Source of the DNA: CAZDCD01 sp964503885
Lineage (GTDB): Bacteria > Bacteroidota > Bacteroidia > Bacteroidales > UBA10428
DNA: 64,000 bases
Direction of reading: 5' to 3'
NCBI GenBank assembly: GCA_964503885.1
Contig: CAZDCD010000017.1
Span: 30,501-94,500, forward strand
A model generated the notes under the pieces. That model did no database searches, was not told the DNA's origin, and saw only the letters and a program-made list of their open reading frames with translations. Both the position numbers and the translations under genes were made by a program. Shown in pieces: positions 8,051 through 15,777 of this stretch. Position 1 is the first letter of the stretch, and each line of letters begins with the position of its first letter.

Positions 8051-9091
8051 ATGAAAACAATTGATATCAATAAGCTTATCCGGAAAAATATCCTGAACCT
8101 GAAGCCCTACTCTTCGGCCAGGGATGAATATTGCGGAGCGGATGCGGTGTTTCTCGATGCGAATGAGAATCCCAACAATGCCCCGTATAACCGTTATCCC
8201 GACCCGTTACAGTGGAAGATAAAGGAAAAAATTTCAGGCGAAAAAGGAGTGGCACCGGAGAAAATTTTTCTCGGAAATGGCAGCGATGAAGCGATAGATC
8301 TTTTAATCAGGGCATTTTGCCAGCCGGGCAGGGACAATATCCTTTCCATCGATCCGACATACGGAATGTATAAGGTTTGTGCAGATATCAATGAAGTGGA
8401 ATTTAATAAGGTGTTGCTGAAGGACAATTTTCAACTTGATACGGCAGGACTACTGGGGAAAATAACCGGAAATACCCGGCTGCTGTTTCTGTGTTCTCCG
8501 AATAATCCGACCTCAAATAGTTTTTATGCCGGAGATATCCTTACTTTGTTGGATGCATTCAACGGGTTGCTCATCCTCGATGAAGCCTATATCGACTTCT
8601 CTGCCGGAAAGAGCTTTCTGGAAAAACTCGGTGATTACCGGAACCTGGTGATCCTGCAGACTTTTAGTAAAGCGTGGGGAATGGCCGGAATAAGACTGGG
8701 AATGTGCTTTGCCGATGAACGGATAATATCCGTGCTGAATAAGATCAAGTACCCATACAATATAAATGTGCTTGCATTAAATGCCGTGCTGGACGCGCTT
8801 AATGAAAAGGGAACGAAAAATATCTGGGTAAAGGAATTGCTGGCTGAAAGAGAACGGATAATGAAGGAACTTACACGACATCCGGTCGTTCTTAAAGTGT
8901 ATCCTTCGGATGCCAATTTTATCCTGGTTAAGGTGAATGATGCAGCCGGCATATACAGGCATCTGGTTAAGCAGAAAATCATCGTAAGGGATCGCTCCAC
9001 CGTCAGCTTATGCGAAGAATGCTTACGCATCACGGTGGGGACCAAAGAAGAAAACGATTTACTGCTCAATGAATTCAGAAAAATGAAATAA
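8051..9091 (+). CDS. hisC: Histidinol-phosphate aminotransferase
   Basis: PLP enzyme of aminotransferase class I/II that converts imidazole-acetol phosphate and glutamate to histidinol phosphate. 346 residues, normal for HisC. Seen: FLDANENPNNAPYNRYPDP near the N terminus, GNGSDEAIDLLIRAF, CSPNNPTSNS (Asn contacting PLP), LLILDEAYIDFS (Asp and Tyr contacting PLP), and TFSKAWGMAGIRLG with the Schiff-base lysine. Only two bases separate it from hisD, and 6 bp from hisB. Confidence 0.96.
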   Translation: MKTIDINKLIRKNILNLKPYSSARDEYCGADAVFLDANENPNNAPYNRYPDPLQWKIKEKISGEKGVAPEKIFLGNGSDEAIDLLIRAFCQPGRDNILSIDPTYGMYKVCADINEVEFNKVLLKDNFQLDTAGLLGKITGNTRLLFLCSPNNPTSNSFYAGDILTLLDAFNGLLILDEAYIDFSAGKSFLEKLGDYRNLVILQTFSKAWGMAGIRLGMCFADERIISVLNKIKYPYNINVLALNAVLDALNEKGTKNIWVKELLAERERIMKELTRHPVVLKVYPSDANFILVKVNDAAGIYRHLVKQKIIVRDRSTVSLCEECLRITVGTKEENDLLLNEFRKMK

Positions 9092-9097
9092 ACAGGT

Positions 9098-10222
9098 ATG
9101 AAAAAAGTGCTGTTTCTTGATCGTGACGGGACACTCATTACAGAGCCTCCTGAAGATTTCCAGGTAGACTCGTTAGAAAAGCTGGAATTCATCCCAAAGG
9201 TTTTCCGGAACTTGTTTTTTATTAAAAAAAATCTTGACGTTGATCTCGTAATCGTTTCCAACCAGGATGGGTTGGGTACTCCTGCTTATCCCGAAAAGAA
9301 ATTCAGGCTTGTACAGGATAAAATGCTGAAGGCTTTTGCCAATGAGGGAATAGAATTCAATGATATCCTTATCGATAAAAGTTTACCAGAGGAAAATTCA
9401 CCATACCGTAAACCTGGTACCGGTCTGTTGAAAAAATACCTCACGGGAAAATATGATTTGAAAGGATCTTATGTAATAGGCGACCGGATTACCGATGTTA
9501 AACTGGCTGAAAACATAGGCGCCGGCGCTATTTTCTTTGCAGCGCCTTCCCGGAAAAGCGAATTGTCAGAGCCAGTACTGAAGGATAATGTTGCCCTGAT
9601 AACGGATGATTGGGATGAGATTTATGCGTTCCTCCTGAACGGAAACCGTTCGGTTGTTGTTGAAAGAAATACCGGTGAAACAGCGGTCTCTGTCGCTCTC
9701 GGACTCGACGGTACCGGTAAATCCGATATATCCACCGGCCTGGGGTTTTTTGATCACATGCTTGCACAGATTGCCAGGCATTCGGGTGCGAATCTTTCGG
9801 TAACCGTGAAAGGTGATTTGCATGTTGATGAGCACCATACCATTGAAGATACCGCATTGGCATTGGGAGAGGCATTTAACAAAGCGCTGGGCGATAAACG
9901 GGGGATTGAGAGGTATGGATTTGTGCTGCCAATGGACGATTGCCTGGCACAGGTCGCCATTGATTTTTCCGGGAGGAGCTGGCTGGTATGGGATGCGGAA
10001 TTCAAACGGGAAAAGATCGGTGAAATGCCTACTGAGATGTTCATGCATTTTTTCAAATCATTTTCAGACAGCGCAAGGTGCAACCTGAACATTAAGGCTG
10101 AGGGCAGCAATGAACACCATAAAATAGAAGCCATATTCAAGGCACTGGGAAAAGCCATTAAGATGGCAGTCAGAAAAGACCGGTTCAATCTCGAATTACC
10201 TTCCACAAAGGAAGTGTTATGA
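9098..10222 (+). CDS. hisB: Bifunctional histidinol-phosphatase / imidazoleglycerol-phosphate dehydratase
   Basis: Fusion enzyme of 374 residues carrying the seventh and ninth steps. Residues 1-165 are a HAD-type phosphatase (FLDRDGTLITEPPEDF with DxD nucleophile, VSNQDGLGTPAYPE, YRKPGTGLLKKY, GDRITDVKLAEN). From about residue 180 follows the dehydratase (GLGFFDHMLAQIARHSGA, VDEHHTIEDTALALGEAF, then EGSNEHHKIEAIFKALGKA), with the duplicated His-rich metal sites intact. This fusion is known from gamma-proteobacteria and is common in Bacteroidota. Downstream a 40-bp gap leads to purU. Confidence 0.96.
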   Translation: MKKVLFLDRDGTLITEPPEDFQVDSLEKLEFIPKVFRNLFFIKKNLDVDLVIVSNQDGLGTPAYPEKKFRLVQDKMLKAFANEGIEFNDILIDKSLPEENSPYRKPGTGLLKKYLTGKYDLKGSYVIGDRITDVKLAENIGAGAIFFAAPSRKSELSEPVLKDNVALITDDWDEIYAFLLNGNRSVVVERNTGETAVSVALGLDGTGKSDISTGLGFFDHMLAQIARHSGANLSVTVKGDLHVDEHHTIEDTALALGEAFNKALGDKRGIERYGFVLPMDDCLAQVAIDFSGRSWLVWDAEFKREKIGEMPTEMFMHFFKSFSDSARCNLNIKAEGSNEHHKIEAIFKALGKAIKMAVRKDRFNLELPSTKEVL

Positions 10223-10262
10223 AAATTGTTTGAGGGTTAAATCTTGAATTTTCGTGAACAGC

Positions 10263-11150
10263 ATGAATGCATTTAATAACGTGTCTAAAAAAATACAGAA
10301 TACAGCCATAATCCTTATGTACTGTTCTGATCAGCAGGGTATCGTGGCCAAAGTCACCGAGTTTCTTGATAACAATAACGGAAATATCATCCATCTCGAC
10401 CAGCATGTCGATCACCAGGAAAATATTTTCTTTATGCGTGTTGAGTGGGAACTGGATCAGTTCCTGATCCCCAGAGAGAAAATTGCGGATTATTTCGGTA
10501 CCCAGATCGCATCAAAATATTCCATGACATGGAAGCTGTATTTTCCGGATGAACGTCCGAGAATGGCTATTTTAGTATCAAAACTATCGCATTGTTTATA
10601 CGATATGCTTTCCAGGGTGCAGATCGGTGAATGGGATGTAGACATTCCTGTGATCATAGGCAATCACGATGACCTGAAGCATGTGGCCGGCCAGTTTGGT
10701 ATTCCTTTTTACTATTTTCCGGTAACACACGACAATAAAGAGGAAACGGAAAAACAGGAACTGGAACTGTTAAAGGAAAAGGGGATTGGTTTTATTGTTC
10801 TGGCAAGGTATATGCAAATCGTCACAGGAAATCTTATTGATGCTTATCCCAACCGGATCATCAATATCCACCATTCCTTTCTTCCTGCTTTTCCCGGGGC
10901 AAAACCATACCATTCAGCTTATCAGCGGGGTGTGAAGATCATTGGTGCAACGAGCCATTATGTCACCTCAGAGCTGGATGCAGGTCCAATAATCGATCAG
11001 GATGTGGCGAGAATAAGTCATACAGATAACGTGGATACAATAGTGCGAAAAGGAAGAGACCTTGAGAAGATCGTCCTTTCAAGGGCAGTATTGCTGCATC
11101 TACAGCGAAGGATACTGGTATACAAGAACAGAACGGTGGTTTTCGGTTAA
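10263..11150 (+). CDS. purU: Formyltetrahydrofolate deformylase, located inside the his operon
   Basis: PurU hydrolyses 10-formyl-THF to THF and formate, balancing the one-carbon pool. ATG at 10263 preferred over GTG at 10254; 295 residues. Seen: an N-terminal ACT domain (ILMYCSDQQGIVAKVTEFL, ENIFFMRVEWELD; about residues 12-90) and a formyltransferase-type domain (IPVIIGNHDDLKHVA, GFIVLARYMQIVTG, INIHHSFLPAFPGAKPYH with the catalytic Asn-His, and ELDAGPIIDQDVARISH with the catalytic Asp). It lies between hisB and hisH on the same strand, 40 bp after hisB and 25 bp before hisH, so it is probably co-transcribed. A plausible link is AICAR: the HisH/HisF step releases AICAR, whose recycling by PurH consumes 10-formyl-THF, the PurU substrate. 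That link is inference. Confidence 0.93.
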   Translation: MNAFNNVSKKIQNTAIILMYCSDQQGIVAKVTEFLDNNNGNIIHLDQHVDHQENIFFMRVEWELDQFLIPREKIADYFGTQIASKYSMTWKLYFPDERPRMAILVSKLSHCLYDMLSRVQIGEWDVDIPVIIGNHDDLKHVAGQFGIPFYYFPVTHDNKEETEKQELELLKEKGIGFIVLARYMQIVTGNLIDAYPNRIINIHHSFLPAFPGAKPYHSAYQRGVKIIGATSHYVTSELDAGPIIDQDVARISHTDNVDTIVRKGRDLEKIVLSRAVLLHLQRRILVYKNRTVVFG

Positions 11151-11175
11151 ACAGGAGTACTTTAGAGAGGAAAGA

Positions 11176-11775
11176 ATGGAAATTGCGGTAATAAAATACA
11201 ATGCAGGTAATATCATGTCAGTGGATTATGCCTTGCAGCGAATGGGTATCAGGGCTGTTGTAACCAACGATCATGAGTACATCCGTTCGGCCGATAAAGT
11301 AATTTTTCCGGGTGTGGGCGAAGCCAGCACAACAATGAACTACCTGAAAAACGAAAGACTCGACCAGGTAATACGCGCTCTGAAACAACCCGTACTCGGT
11401 ATTTGCCTGGGTATGCAACTCATGTGCAGGCATTCCGAAGAAGGCAATACTCCATGTATAGGGATCTTTTCGGAAGAAATCAAAAAATTCCGTCCCGTAC
11501 TGGATATGAAAAATGAAACCAAAGTACCACAGATGGGATGGAACACCATCAGCCAATTTAAGAGCAGGTTATTCGACAACATTTCCGATGGCATATTTGT
11601 TTATTTTGTACACAGTTATTATGCCACCCTGGGAGAAGACACAATAGCTGAATGCGACTATATTGTTCCGTTTAGCGCCGCTCTGAACAAAGGCAATTTC
11701 TTTGCAACCCAGTTTCACCCTGAGAAGAGCGGTGAGATCGGGGCCGGAATACTTGAAAATTTTATTAAACTATGA
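11176..11775 (+). CDS. hisH: Imidazole glycerol phosphate synthase, glutaminase subunit
   Basis: Class I glutamine amidotransferase that feeds ammonia to HisF. The open frame begins at 11062 inside purU, but the ATG at 11176 (MEIAVIKYNAGNIMSVDYAL) gives the standard 199-residue HisH. Seen: KVIFPGVGEASTTM, the nucleophile motif GICLGMQLMCRHSEEG (catalytic Cys), GWNTI, YFVHSYYA, and FHPEKSGEIG (catalytic His and Glu). Its stop overlaps the hisA start (ATGA), showing translational coupling. Confidence 0.96.
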   Translation: MEIAVIKYNAGNIMSVDYALQRMGIRAVVTNDHEYIRSADKVIFPGVGEASTTMNYLKNERLDQVIRALKQPVLGICLGMQLMCRHSEEGNTPCIGIFSEEIKKFRPVLDMKNETKVPQMGWNTISQFKSRLFDNISDGIFVYFVHSYYATLGEDTIAECDYIVPFSAALNKGNFFATQFHPEKSGEIGAGILENFIKL

Positions 11776-12491
11776 TTGAGATAATACCTGCTATCGACAT
11801 TATTGAAGGAAAATGCGTCCGCCTGGAGAAGGGTGACTATGAAAGCCAAAAAACATACGATGAAAACCCTTTGGATATGGCGAAAAAATTTGAGGACGCG
11901 GGCCTCAGACGGTTACACCTGGTTGACCTTGACGGAGCTAAAGCCAGAAAAGTGATTAATATCGGTGTGTTGAATCAGATCGCTTCAGGTACCGGCCTTG
12001 TGGTGGATTATGGTGGTGGAATTAAAACCGATGAAGATATAAAAAGGGTTTTTGATCACGGTGCAAAGATGGCCACCATCGGAAGTGTGGCGATCACCGA
12101 TCCATGTCGCCTGGATACATGGATCGATATGTATGGCTCCGACAAAATAATCCTTGGGGCAGATGTCAGGGATTACAAAATAGCCATATCGGGATGGATT
12201 GACACCACAGATACCGACCTGTTTGATTTTCTGATCAAAAAGAAATACGAAGGGATACGGAAAGTACTGTGCACCGATATTTCAAAAGACGGCATGCTGG
12301 AAGGACCTGCATTTAGTTTATATAAAAGCTTAATGCAGATTCTCACGGATTTATACATTATTGCCAGCGGTGGAATATCTTCGCTGAATGATATCGAGGA
12401 ACTGGAAAATATCGGAGTTCATGCCGTGATCATTGGAAAAGCACTATATGAAAAGCGGATCAGACTGGAGGACTTAAAAAGATTTCTTTAA
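11772..12491 (+). CDS. hisA: ProFAR isomerase (phosphoribosylformimino-AICAR-phosphate isomerase)
   Basis: Amadori isomerase converting ProFAR to PRFAR; a (beta-alpha)8 barrel homologous to HisF. 239 residues. Seen: IPAIDIIEGKCVRLEKGDY (catalytic Asp in the first strand), VDLDGAKARKV, VDYGGGIKTDEDI, ILGADVRDYKIAISGW (second catalytic Asp), CTDISKDGMLEGP and IASGGISSLNDI (phosphate sites). Starts within the hisH stop codon. Followed by an unusually long 240-bp gap before hisF. Confidence 0.95.
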   Translation: MIEIIPAIDIIEGKCVRLEKGDYESQKTYDENPLDMAKKFEDAGLRRLHLVDLDGAKARKVINIGVLNQIASGTGLVVDYGGGIKTDEDIKRVFDHGAKMATIGSVAITDPCRLDTWIDMYGSDKIILGADVRDYKIAISGWIDTTDTDLFDFLIKKKYEGIRKVLCTDISKDGMLEGPAFSLYKSLMQILTDLYIIASGGISSLNDIEELENIGVHAVIIGKALYEKRIRLEDLKRFL

Positions 12492-12643
12492 CGGGTTGAG
12501 TTTTGAGTTTGAAGCCGGAAGACTTTAAACTGAAACGGCAGCACCAGGAACAGGAGCAGTATTGGCATTTGGTATGGAGCAGAGGGCACGGGGCATGGAT
12601 AGGAAGTGGTAGTATTTGCGGGTAAATATAGTTCAACATGAAA

Positions 12644-12699
12644 CGCCTGGAACACCTGAAACAACATGGTACACCTGGAACACTTGAAACAACATGGAA
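12644..12699. repeat. Two tandem 28-bp direct repeats in the hisA-hisF gap
   Basis: Units 12644-12671 and 12672-12699 are adjacent and agree at about 24 of 28 positions; both contain CCTGGAACAC and GAAACAACATGG. The 240-bp gap (12492-12731) contains no supportable gene in either strand and is far longer than the other spacers of this operon. Function unknown; a recently slipped or expanded repeat is the simplest reading. Confidence 0.65.
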
Positions 12700-12731
12700 C
12701 CCTGAAGCCGAAACCATGAATATTAAAATAT

Positions 12732-13487
12732 ATGCTTGCCAAACGAATAATACCCTGCCTCGATGTGCGGGATGGAATGACAGTTAAAGGAATTAATTTT
12801 GTAAATATCCGTGAGGTAGGCGACCCGGTTGAGCTGGGAGCCATGTATGCCGGTCAGGGAGCCGACGAGTTGGTTTTCCTGGATATTACGGCGTCACATG
12901 AGGGCAGGAAAACTTTTGTTGAGCTCGTGAAACGGATCGCCAGGAACCTGAATATACCCTTTACGGTGGGTGGTGGGATCTCAGAGTTACCCGACATCGA
13001 GGCGCTGCTTGCTGCCGGTGCCGACAAGGTTTCCATCAATTCTGCCGCCATTAATAACAGCGCGCTGATTGATCAGATGGCCCTGAATTTCGGGAGCCAG
13101 TTTGTGGTTGTTGCCATCGACGCCCTGGAGACTGATCACAGGTGGACTGCATATATCAACGGCGGGAGGATCCCGACTGATAAGGAACTGTTTTCATGGG
13201 CACGCGAGGCGCAGGAGCGGGGGGCCGGTGAAATCTTGTTTACATCCATGAACCACGACGGCACGAAAAATGGATTTGCCTGTGAAGCGACAGCCAGATT
13301 ATCGGAGCAACTTTCGATACCGGTGATTGCTTCGGGCGGAGCCGGCAGTATGGAACATTATGCCGAAGTGTTCACAGCAGGAAAAGCAGATGCAGGACTG
13401 GCTGCAAGCATATTTCATTACCGGGAAATAACCGTGCCGCAATTGAAGGAATATCTTCTTGCACGAAATATCCCGGTGAGGGTATAG
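12732..13487 (+). CDS. hisF: Imidazole glycerol phosphate synthase, cyclase subunit
   Basis: Uses PRFAR and the ammonia from HisH to make imidazole glycerol phosphate and AICAR. 251 residues, the usual length. Seen: RIIPCLDVRDGMTVKGINF (catalytic Asp 11), VGDPVELGAMYAGQGADELV, FTVGGGISELPDIEALLAAG, FVVVAIDALE (catalytic Asp near 130), GEILFTSMNHDGTKNGF and IASGGAGSMEHYAEVF. Complete active site. Start at 12732 directly follows the repeat-bearing spacer. Confidence 0.96.
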   Translation: MLAKRIIPCLDVRDGMTVKGINFVNIREVGDPVELGAMYAGQGADELVFLDITASHEGRKTFVELVKRIARNLNIPFTVGGGISELPDIEALLAAGADKVSINSAAINNSALIDQMALNFGSQFVVVAIDALETDHRWTAYINGGRIPTDKELFSWAREAQERGAGEILFTSMNHDGTKNGFACEATARLSEQLSIPVIASGGAGSMEHYAEVFTAGKADAGLAASIFHYREITVPQLKEYLLARNIPVRV

Positions 13488-13538
13488 GTTACGGAGTTCA
13501 ATGTTCAAAGTTCCTTGTCCTCCGAAGCTCCACCTGTC

Positions 13539-13580
13539 GCCTGCCTGCTCTACCTGTCGATAGACAGGCGCAGGCAGGGC
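13539..13580. repeat. 42-bp nested palindrome between hisF and hisE
   Basis: An outer stem GCCTGCCTGC...GCAGGCAGGGC encloses an inner perfect stem CCTGTC-GATA-GACAGG. It is GC-rich, has no T-run and so is not a typical terminator; it looks like a REP-type palindrome. It occupies the 188-bp gap between hisF and hisE, exactly where hisI (or the HisI half of a hisIE fusion) would normally be. Confidence 0.65.
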
Positions 13581-13675
13581 AAACAGATTTTAGGTTCAGG
13601 GGTTGTAGTCCTGGATTTTGAGTATTGCTTTCGGAGAATTATAAAAAGAAATATTCAACAAAAATACCACTAGAA

Positions 13676-13972
13676 ATGGCAGCAGGAAAAATCGATTTTA
13701 TAGTTTTTTTGCAGGACCTCATCGAGCAGCGAAAATTGGTCATGCCTGAAGGTTCATATACCACAAAGCTCTTTTCCAAAGGAATAAATAAAATTGCACA
13801 GAAAGTTGGTGAAGAGGCAGTTGAACTGGTGATCGAGGCAATGGATGAAAACAACAGGGAGCTGTTCCTGAATGAAGCAGCCGATCTGATGTATCATTTT
13901 CTGGTATTGTTGACCGCCAGAGGATTAAGGATCGAGGATGTGGTCAGCGTTCTCGAAAGCAGGCATAAATAA
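13676..13972 (+). CDS. hisE: Phosphoribosyl-ATP pyrophosphohydrolase (HisE alone, no HisI domain)
   Basis: Second step: phosphoribosyl-ATP to phosphoribosyl-AMP + PPi; MazG-like helical fold. The ATG at 13676 (MAAGKIDFIVFLQDLIEQRK) gives 98 residues; the frame is open to a TTG at 13625, but neither start adds a recognisable domain. Seen: MPEGSYTTKLFSKGINKIAQ, KVGEEAVELVIEAM (metal-binding Glu residues) and EAADLMYHFLVLL. In most Bacteroidota the enzyme is a HisIE fusion of about 200 residues; here only the HisE half exists, and no cyclohydrolase domain is found in the operon. Ends 2 bp from the stop of the convergent cyclase gene. Confidence 0.92.
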   Translation: MAAGKIDFIVFLQDLIEQRKLVMPEGSYTTKLFSKGINKIAQKVGEEAVELVIEAMDENNRELFLNEAADLMYHFLVLLTARGLRIEDVVSVLESRHK

Positions 13973-13974
13973 TG

Positions 13975-15579
13975 CTAGAACCTGTTGACCAGGTTAATGA
14001 TTTTTTCGTTGGGGATAAACCCGTGCTTGTCTTCGGAATACTCTTCTTTAAGCCGGTTCACGAAATACATATCTATTTTACCGTGGTTCTTGGCTTCAAT
14101 CTTGCCCCTGTAGTCACATTCAAAAAAATCTTTAATATACCCATAGGTCACTTCCGATACATTCACCATACCTACATGACCCGATTGCTCCATCCGGCTG
14201 GCGACATTTACAGTTTCTCCCCATATATCGTACGCGAATTTTTTCCTTCCGACAACACCTGCTACAACCGAACCGGTATGGATACCAATCCTCAGCTCCC
14301 AGATTGACATATTGTTAAGGACTTTCGAATCATTCAGATGATTCATATAATTCTGAATTTCAAGTCCGGCAAGTACTGCATCGAACGGGTTGCTTTTGTT
14401 TCTCAGCGGCAGACCTCCGGCACACATATAGGCATCACCGATGGTTTTAATTTTTTCAAGATAATGTTTACCGATGATCTCATCAAATTTTGCAAAGTAG
14501 GTGTCAAGAATATTCACCAGATCTTTTGGTTCGAGTTCTTTTGTCAGCGTTGAAAAGCCTTTGAAATCGGTAAACATCACAGTAACGGTCTTATATTGTC
14601 TGGTACTCGCGGTCCCTTTCGATTTTAGCTGGCGTGCGATCTCGAAAGGAAGGATATTCATCAGCAACTTCTCAGATTTATTCTGCTCTTCCTGAATGAG
14701 TTGTTTCTGGCGGTTGATTTCTTTGGTCTGTTCTTCGAGTTTACGGTTTGCCTGCCCGAGATTTTCCATTACAGATTGCATGTACTGGTTTCGCTTGTTT
14801 AACTCGTCTTCCTTATTTTTCAGGCCGGTGATATCAATTTCTGTAACAATAAGCTTTTCAACCTCACCTTCTGCATTGAATTTGGGTGAGATGAATGTTT
14901 GCAACCACTTCTTTTCTCCATTTCGTGTCTTAATCAGAGTTGAATAGTCGAATGATGTTTTGTTGGCAATGCATTGGTTGAATTGGGCTATAATCTCCGG
15001 TTCCTGGCACAAACTGAAAATTGTGGTTCCGTATTTTGCCTTATATTCCTGAAGAGACAGGCCATGGATATGTGTAAAACCTTCATTGGCCCATTCAAGT
15101 TCCCCGTCAGTTTTTACAAGAATAAATGAATTTTGGGAATTTCCTGTAACAAGAACGAGGTTTTCAAGATCGTTCGCTTTACTTTGGATTTTTTTAATTT
15201 CTTCGGTTACTCCGAGTGCTTTTTTAAGCCTCGACAGCAATTCTCCGGCAGAGATAGGTTTGGTGAGGTAGTCGAATGCTCCTATCTCAAATGATTCCGA
15301 AAGGCTTTCGGAGGAGCTGAAGGCAGTGAGCACGATTATGGGAATATTTTTTGTCGATTCATTGTTCTTCAGCATCTTGATCGCCTCGATGCCATCCACC
15401 TCAGGCATACGCAGATCCATCAGGATCACATCGGGGAGTGATTCAACTGCCTTGTCGAATCCATCCTTTCCGTTCACAGCCTGTAATACTTTGTAACTGC
15501 CATCCGATGTGCTCAGTATGCTGCTGACCAGTTCCCTGTTGGCGCTTGTATCATCAACGACCAGTACCTGATAACTCAT
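13975..15579 (-). CDS. Receiver-PAS-class III adenylate cyclase
   Basis: A 534-residue signalling enzyme that couples phosphorylation to cyclic-nucleotide synthesis. Domains: receiver 1-122 (D9-D10, phospho-D55 in VILMDLRMP, K107 in YLTKPIS); PAS about 140-255 (ILVKTDGELEWANEGFTHIHG, then the PAC-like WLQTFISPKFNAEGE); a coiled coil about 258-305; class III cyclase about 325-500. The catalytic site is complete: metal Asp in VMFTDFKGFS and KTIGDAYM, transition-state Asn/Arg in VNVASRME. The base-selecting pair is Lys (EKIKTIGD) and Asp (YDIWGE), as in mammalian adenylate cyclases, so ATP rather than GTP is the expected substrate. Convergent with hisE. The sensor kinase is not adjacent. Confidence 0.93.
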   Translation of the reverse strand: MSYQVLVVDDTSANRELVSSILSTSDGSYKVLQAVNGKDGFDKAVESLPDVILMDLRMPEVDGIEAIKMLKNNESTKNIPIIVLTAFSSSESLSESFEIGAFDYLTKPISAGELLSRLKKALGVTEEIKKIQSKANDLENLVLVTGNSQNSFILVKTDGELEWANEGFTHIHGLSLQEYKAKYGTTIFSLCQEPEIIAQFNQCIANKTSFDYSTLIKTRNGEKKWLQTFISPKFNAEGEVEKLIVTEIDITGLKNKEDELNKRNQYMQSVMENLGQANRKLEEQTKEINRQKQLIQEEQNKSEKLLMNILPFEIARQLKSKGTASTRQYKTVTVMFTDFKGFSTLTKELEPKDLVNILDTYFAKFDEIIGKHYLEKIKTIGDAYMCAGGLPLRNKSNPFDAVLAGLEIQNYMNHLNDSKVLNNMSIWELRIGIHTGSVVAGVVGRKKFAYDIWGETVNVASRMEQSGHVGMVNVSEVTYGYIKDFFECDYRGKIEAKNHGKIDMYFVNRLKEEYSEDKHGFIPNEKIINLVNRF

Positions 15580-15777
15580 GTGTAGTGAATAGAGTATATG
15601 AATTTAGCGTTTTTTCTCTGATTTTTCAAATCTTTCCCAGTTATACGGCAAATGCCCGGATATGTTTTGCTCATAATAATAAAGTTAGAGATCATCTGGT
15701 TCCGTCGTTTATCCAGACTGGGAAGAAACACAGGTAATATCGATAAACTTCAACTTAAAGATCTGGTTATGTGTACT

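Noticed and set aside
12644..12699. CRISPR-like repeat
   Set aside because: Only two adjacent units without spacers, and no cas genes; no CRISPR array was found anywhere in the window.
12460..12844. Minus-strand frames (85 and 118 codons) across the hisA-hisF spacer
   Set aside because: They run over tandem repeats and into hisA/hisF coding sequence in antisense, and their composition (Cys/Phe-rich low complexity) mirrors the repeat.
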